Origin: DATFES01 sp035457725
GTDB taxonomy: Bacteria > Pseudomonadota > Alphaproteobacteria > CACIAM-22H2
Assembly: GCA_035457725.1 (NCBI GenBank)
Contig: DATIBC010000073.1
Location: 1-15,146, forward strand
Length of the DNA stretch: 15,146 nt
Reading direction: 5' to 3'
Shown: piece by piece, positions 13,500 to 15,146 of the stretch
How the letters are laid out: every line of letters starts with the position of its first letter
Numbering within the stretch: position 1 is the first letter of the stretch
The notes under the pieces: model-generated
Told to the model about the DNA's origin: nothing
Database searches by the model: none
What the model saw: only the letters and a program-made list of their open reading frames with translations
Made by a program: the position numbers and the translations under genes

Positions 13500-14890
13500 C
13501 GATCCTTTCCGTCGCGGGCGTTCGGTTCGCCGCCGAAGCGCCGGTGCTCGTCGTCGGCGCCGGGGCGGCTGGACTCGTGGCGGCCCTTTCGGCCCGCGAC
13601 GCTGGCGGCGAGGTCGTCGTGCTGGAGCGCGATCCGGCGCCGGAGGGTTCGAGCGCGCTATCGTCGGGCCTCATTCCGGCCGCCGGGACGACGATGCAGC
13701 GGCGCCGCGGGATCGACGATTCCGCCGAGCGCATGGCGGCGGATATCCAAGCGAAGGCAAAGGGCAATGCCGATGCGCGCCTGGTCGCGACGATGACGCG
13801 TGCCGCGGGTCCGGCCATCGACTGGCTCGCCGGGCGGCATGGGGTGCCGTTCACGCTGGTCGAGGGCTTTCTTTATCCCGGTCACTCGCTGGCCCGCATG
13901 CACGGCACGCCGCGGCGCACGGGCGCCGAACTGATGGACCATCTGCGCACCGCCGCGACGCGGGCTGGCGCGGAGATCATTTGTTCCGCCCAAGTCGACG
14001 CGCTTTACGCCGCCGACGATGGGCGAGTGGCGGGCGCGCGCGTGCGGCGCCCCGACTGCGGCGAGGAAGCGATCGCCGGCCGGGCCATGGTGCTGGCGTG
14101 CAGCGGGTTCGGCGGCAACCCGAAGATGGTGCGCGAACATATCCCCGAGATGGCCAAGGCGCTGTTTTTCGGGCACGTCGGCAATCGGGGCGACGGCATC
14201 CGCTGGGGCCGGGCGCTGGGTGGCGCGGTGCGCCACATGAGCGCCTACCAGGGCCACGGCTCGGTCGCCACGCCGCACAACATTCTCATCACCTGGGCCT
14301 TGATGACGGAAGGCGGCATCCAGGTGAACGCCGAGGGCCGACGTTTCTCCAATGAGCATGACGGGTACTCGGAGCAGTCGGTGCGTGTCCTGGCGCAACC
14401 GGGCGGCGTGGCGTGGAACATCTACGATGCGCGCCTGCATGCATTGGGCCTCGAGTTCGAGGATTACCGCAACGCCGTCGCGGCGGGAGCGATCAAACAG
14501 GCGGCGACCCTAGAGGCGCTCGCGGCGGCGCTTGGCCTGCCGGCAGAGACGCTCGACGAGACGATGGCGCATGCGCGCCGATGCGCGCTTGGCGATGGGG
14601 TCGATCCCTTCGGCCGCGACTTCCGCTCCAAGTCGCCGCTGGAGGCGCCTTACTGCGGCGTCAAGGTGACAGGCGCCCTCTTCCACACCCAAGGCGGCCT
14701 CGTCGTCGACGACGAGGCGCGCGTCTGCCGCGCCGACGGCGCGCGGCTGCCCAATCTCTTCGCGGCTGGCGGCACCGCTTGCGGCGTGTCGGGGCCGTCC
14801 GTGTGGGGTTACCTGTCGGGAAACGGACTGCTCGCGGCGGTCACGCTCGGCCGCCTTGCCGGCGCCGCGGCCGCAAGATTGAGCGCCTGA
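13496..14890 (+). CDS. FAD-dependent oxidoreductase, fumarate reductase/tricarballylate dehydrogenase-like
   Basis: This is a 464-aa flavoprotein of the FAD_binding_2 family. The dinucleotide motif VLVVGAGAAGLVAAL covers residues 17-31, with Gly21, Gly23 and Gly26, and the ribose-binding Glu44 is in VVVLERD. Middle segments are VLACSGFGGNP and NAEGRRFSNEHDG. The C-terminal part has TGALFHTQGG with His397, NLFAAGGTACGVSG and GYLSGNGLLAA. It lacks a cytochrome or FMN domain, so it resembles soluble or quinone-linked dehydrogenases for succinate-like acids or tricarballylate, or ketosteroid-type desaturases. The fumarate-reductase Arg in HGANRLGGN appears as Tyr439 in WGYLSGN. The GTG start at 13496 (GTGA overlap) is chosen because an upstream ATG at 13385 would lie inside the preceding gene and add 37 non-family residues. 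It is the last gene of the operon. Confidence 0.85.
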   Translation: MTILSVAGVRFAAEAPVLVVGAGAAGLVAALSARDAGGEVVVLERDPAPEGSSALSSGLIPAAGTTMQRRRGIDDSAERMAADIQAKAKGNADARLVATMTRAAGPAIDWLAGRHGVPFTLVEGFLYPGHSLARMHGTPRRTGAELMDHLRTAATRAGAEIICSAQVDALYAADDGRVAGARVRRPDCGEEAIAGRAMVLACSGFGGNPKMVREHIPEMAKALFFGHVGNRGDGIRWGRALGGAVRHMSAYQGHGSVATPHNILITWALMTEGGIQVNAEGRRFSNEHDGYSEQSVRVLAQPGGVAWNIYDARLHALGLEFEDYRNAVAAGAIKQAATLEALAAALGLPAETLDETMAHARRCALGDGVDPFGRDFRSKSPLEAPYCGVKVTGALFHTQGGLVVDDEARVCRADGARLPNLFAAGGTACGVSGPSVWGYLSGNGLLAAVTLGRLAGAAAARLSA

Positions 14891-15146
14891 AGGGTGCAGG
14901 GTCTGATCCGCGATGGTTTCCCGCTAGCGCGCGGCGTGCAGCGGGCCGAAATCGTCGGCGAAAACGAGGCAACAAGAGATGATGGCGGAGGATCAGATTC
15001 TCCTGGTGGAGCTTCGCCCGCGACCAAAACAACGAGACCAGCGACATCACTAGGGACTGGAGCACCGTGCCCATCGCCGAGCATCGTTATCCGATTCGCC
15101 TTGGTACGTCGACCACCTCGTCGAATCGAGTTTTTGGTATGCACAG
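14891..15146. other. Right-edge intergenic region after the operon
   Basis: Base composition here is less extreme than in the operon. Apart from the transposase remnant, nothing is recognised as coding. No convincing intrinsic terminator with a U-run follows the flavoprotein gene. A small CGCTAGCG palindrome (14922-14929) and an 8-bp inverted pair, TCTGATCC (14902-14909) and GGATCAGA (14990-14997), flank the inner edge of the remnant. They could be traces of an insertion or chance. Confidence 0.4.
14970..15074 (-). pseudogene. Truncated IS integrase/transposase N-terminal fragment
   Basis: Read on the minus strand from an ATG at 15074, about 35 residues (LQSLVMSLVSLFWSRAKL, then HQENLILRHHLLL) strongly resemble the N-terminus of integrase-core transposases found in many proteobacterial insertion sequences. 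Those typically read L-Q-S-L-V...L-F-R-S-R-A-x-L...E-N-L-x-L-R-H-Q-L. Past about 14970 the resemblance ends abruptly, and the frame runs into unrelated Arg/Pro-rich sequence toward 14841 that overlaps the end of the flavoprotein gene. No catalytic DDE domain is present. I take it as a decayed or truncated mobile-element remnant. The family recognition is from memory. Confidence 0.6.

Noticed and set aside
14902..14997. 8-bp inverted pair TCTGATCC / GGATCAGA as IS ends
   Set aside because: Too short, with no flanking duplication visible, and the transposase remnant extends beyond the outer copy. Noted only as a hint.

Overview
The window is high-GC DNA with strong G/C preference at third codon positions. 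Its genes are tightly packed, often with 4-bp ATGA/GTGA overlaps. A HAAT-type (branched-chain-amino-acid-like) ABC importer, a GntR/UTRA regulator and hydantoinase-type genes together suggest an alpha- or beta-proteobacterium, with alpha more likely. That placement is an inference from style, not from a marker gene.

Layout. A single leftward gene (86-655) encodes a tautomerase fused to a SnoaL/NTF2-like domain. A 147-bp divergent intergenic region separates it from a rightward run of 12 genes (803-14890). The run opens with a GntR/UTRA regulator. A complete five-part HAAT importer follows: Tat-signal-bearing binding protein, LivH, LivM, LivG and LivF. Next comes a catabolic block: aconitase-superfamily large and small subunits (LeuC/LeuD-like, about 420 and 176 aa), an isocitrate-lyase/PEP-mutase-family C-C lyase, hydantoinase B, hydantoinase A, an isochorismatase-fold protein whose nucleophile position is Gly instead of Cys, and a flavoprotein of the fumarate-reductase/tricarballylate-dehydrogenase type. 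The last 250 bases contain a decayed fragment of an insertion-sequence integrase on the minus strand.

How the genes may work together (inference). The importer brings in a small organic acid, amide or cyclic compound, probably the ligand, or precursor of the ligand, of the GntR regulator. HyuA/HyuB would open a lactam, imide or hydantoin ring using ATP, or carboxylate or otherwise activate the substrate. The flavoprotein could desaturate a succinate-like di- or tricarboxylate. The LeuC/LeuD-like hydro-lyase could hydrate the resulting double bond. The lyase could then cleave the 2-hydroxyacid-type product to pyruvate or glyoxylate plus a smaller acid. The hydratase-then-lyase pair recalls DmdAB plus 2,3-dimethylmalate lyase of anaerobic nicotinate fermentation. 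The rest of that nicotinate pathway is absent and the setting is different, so I regard this as a candidate undescribed catabolic route whose substrate cannot be read from the sequence.
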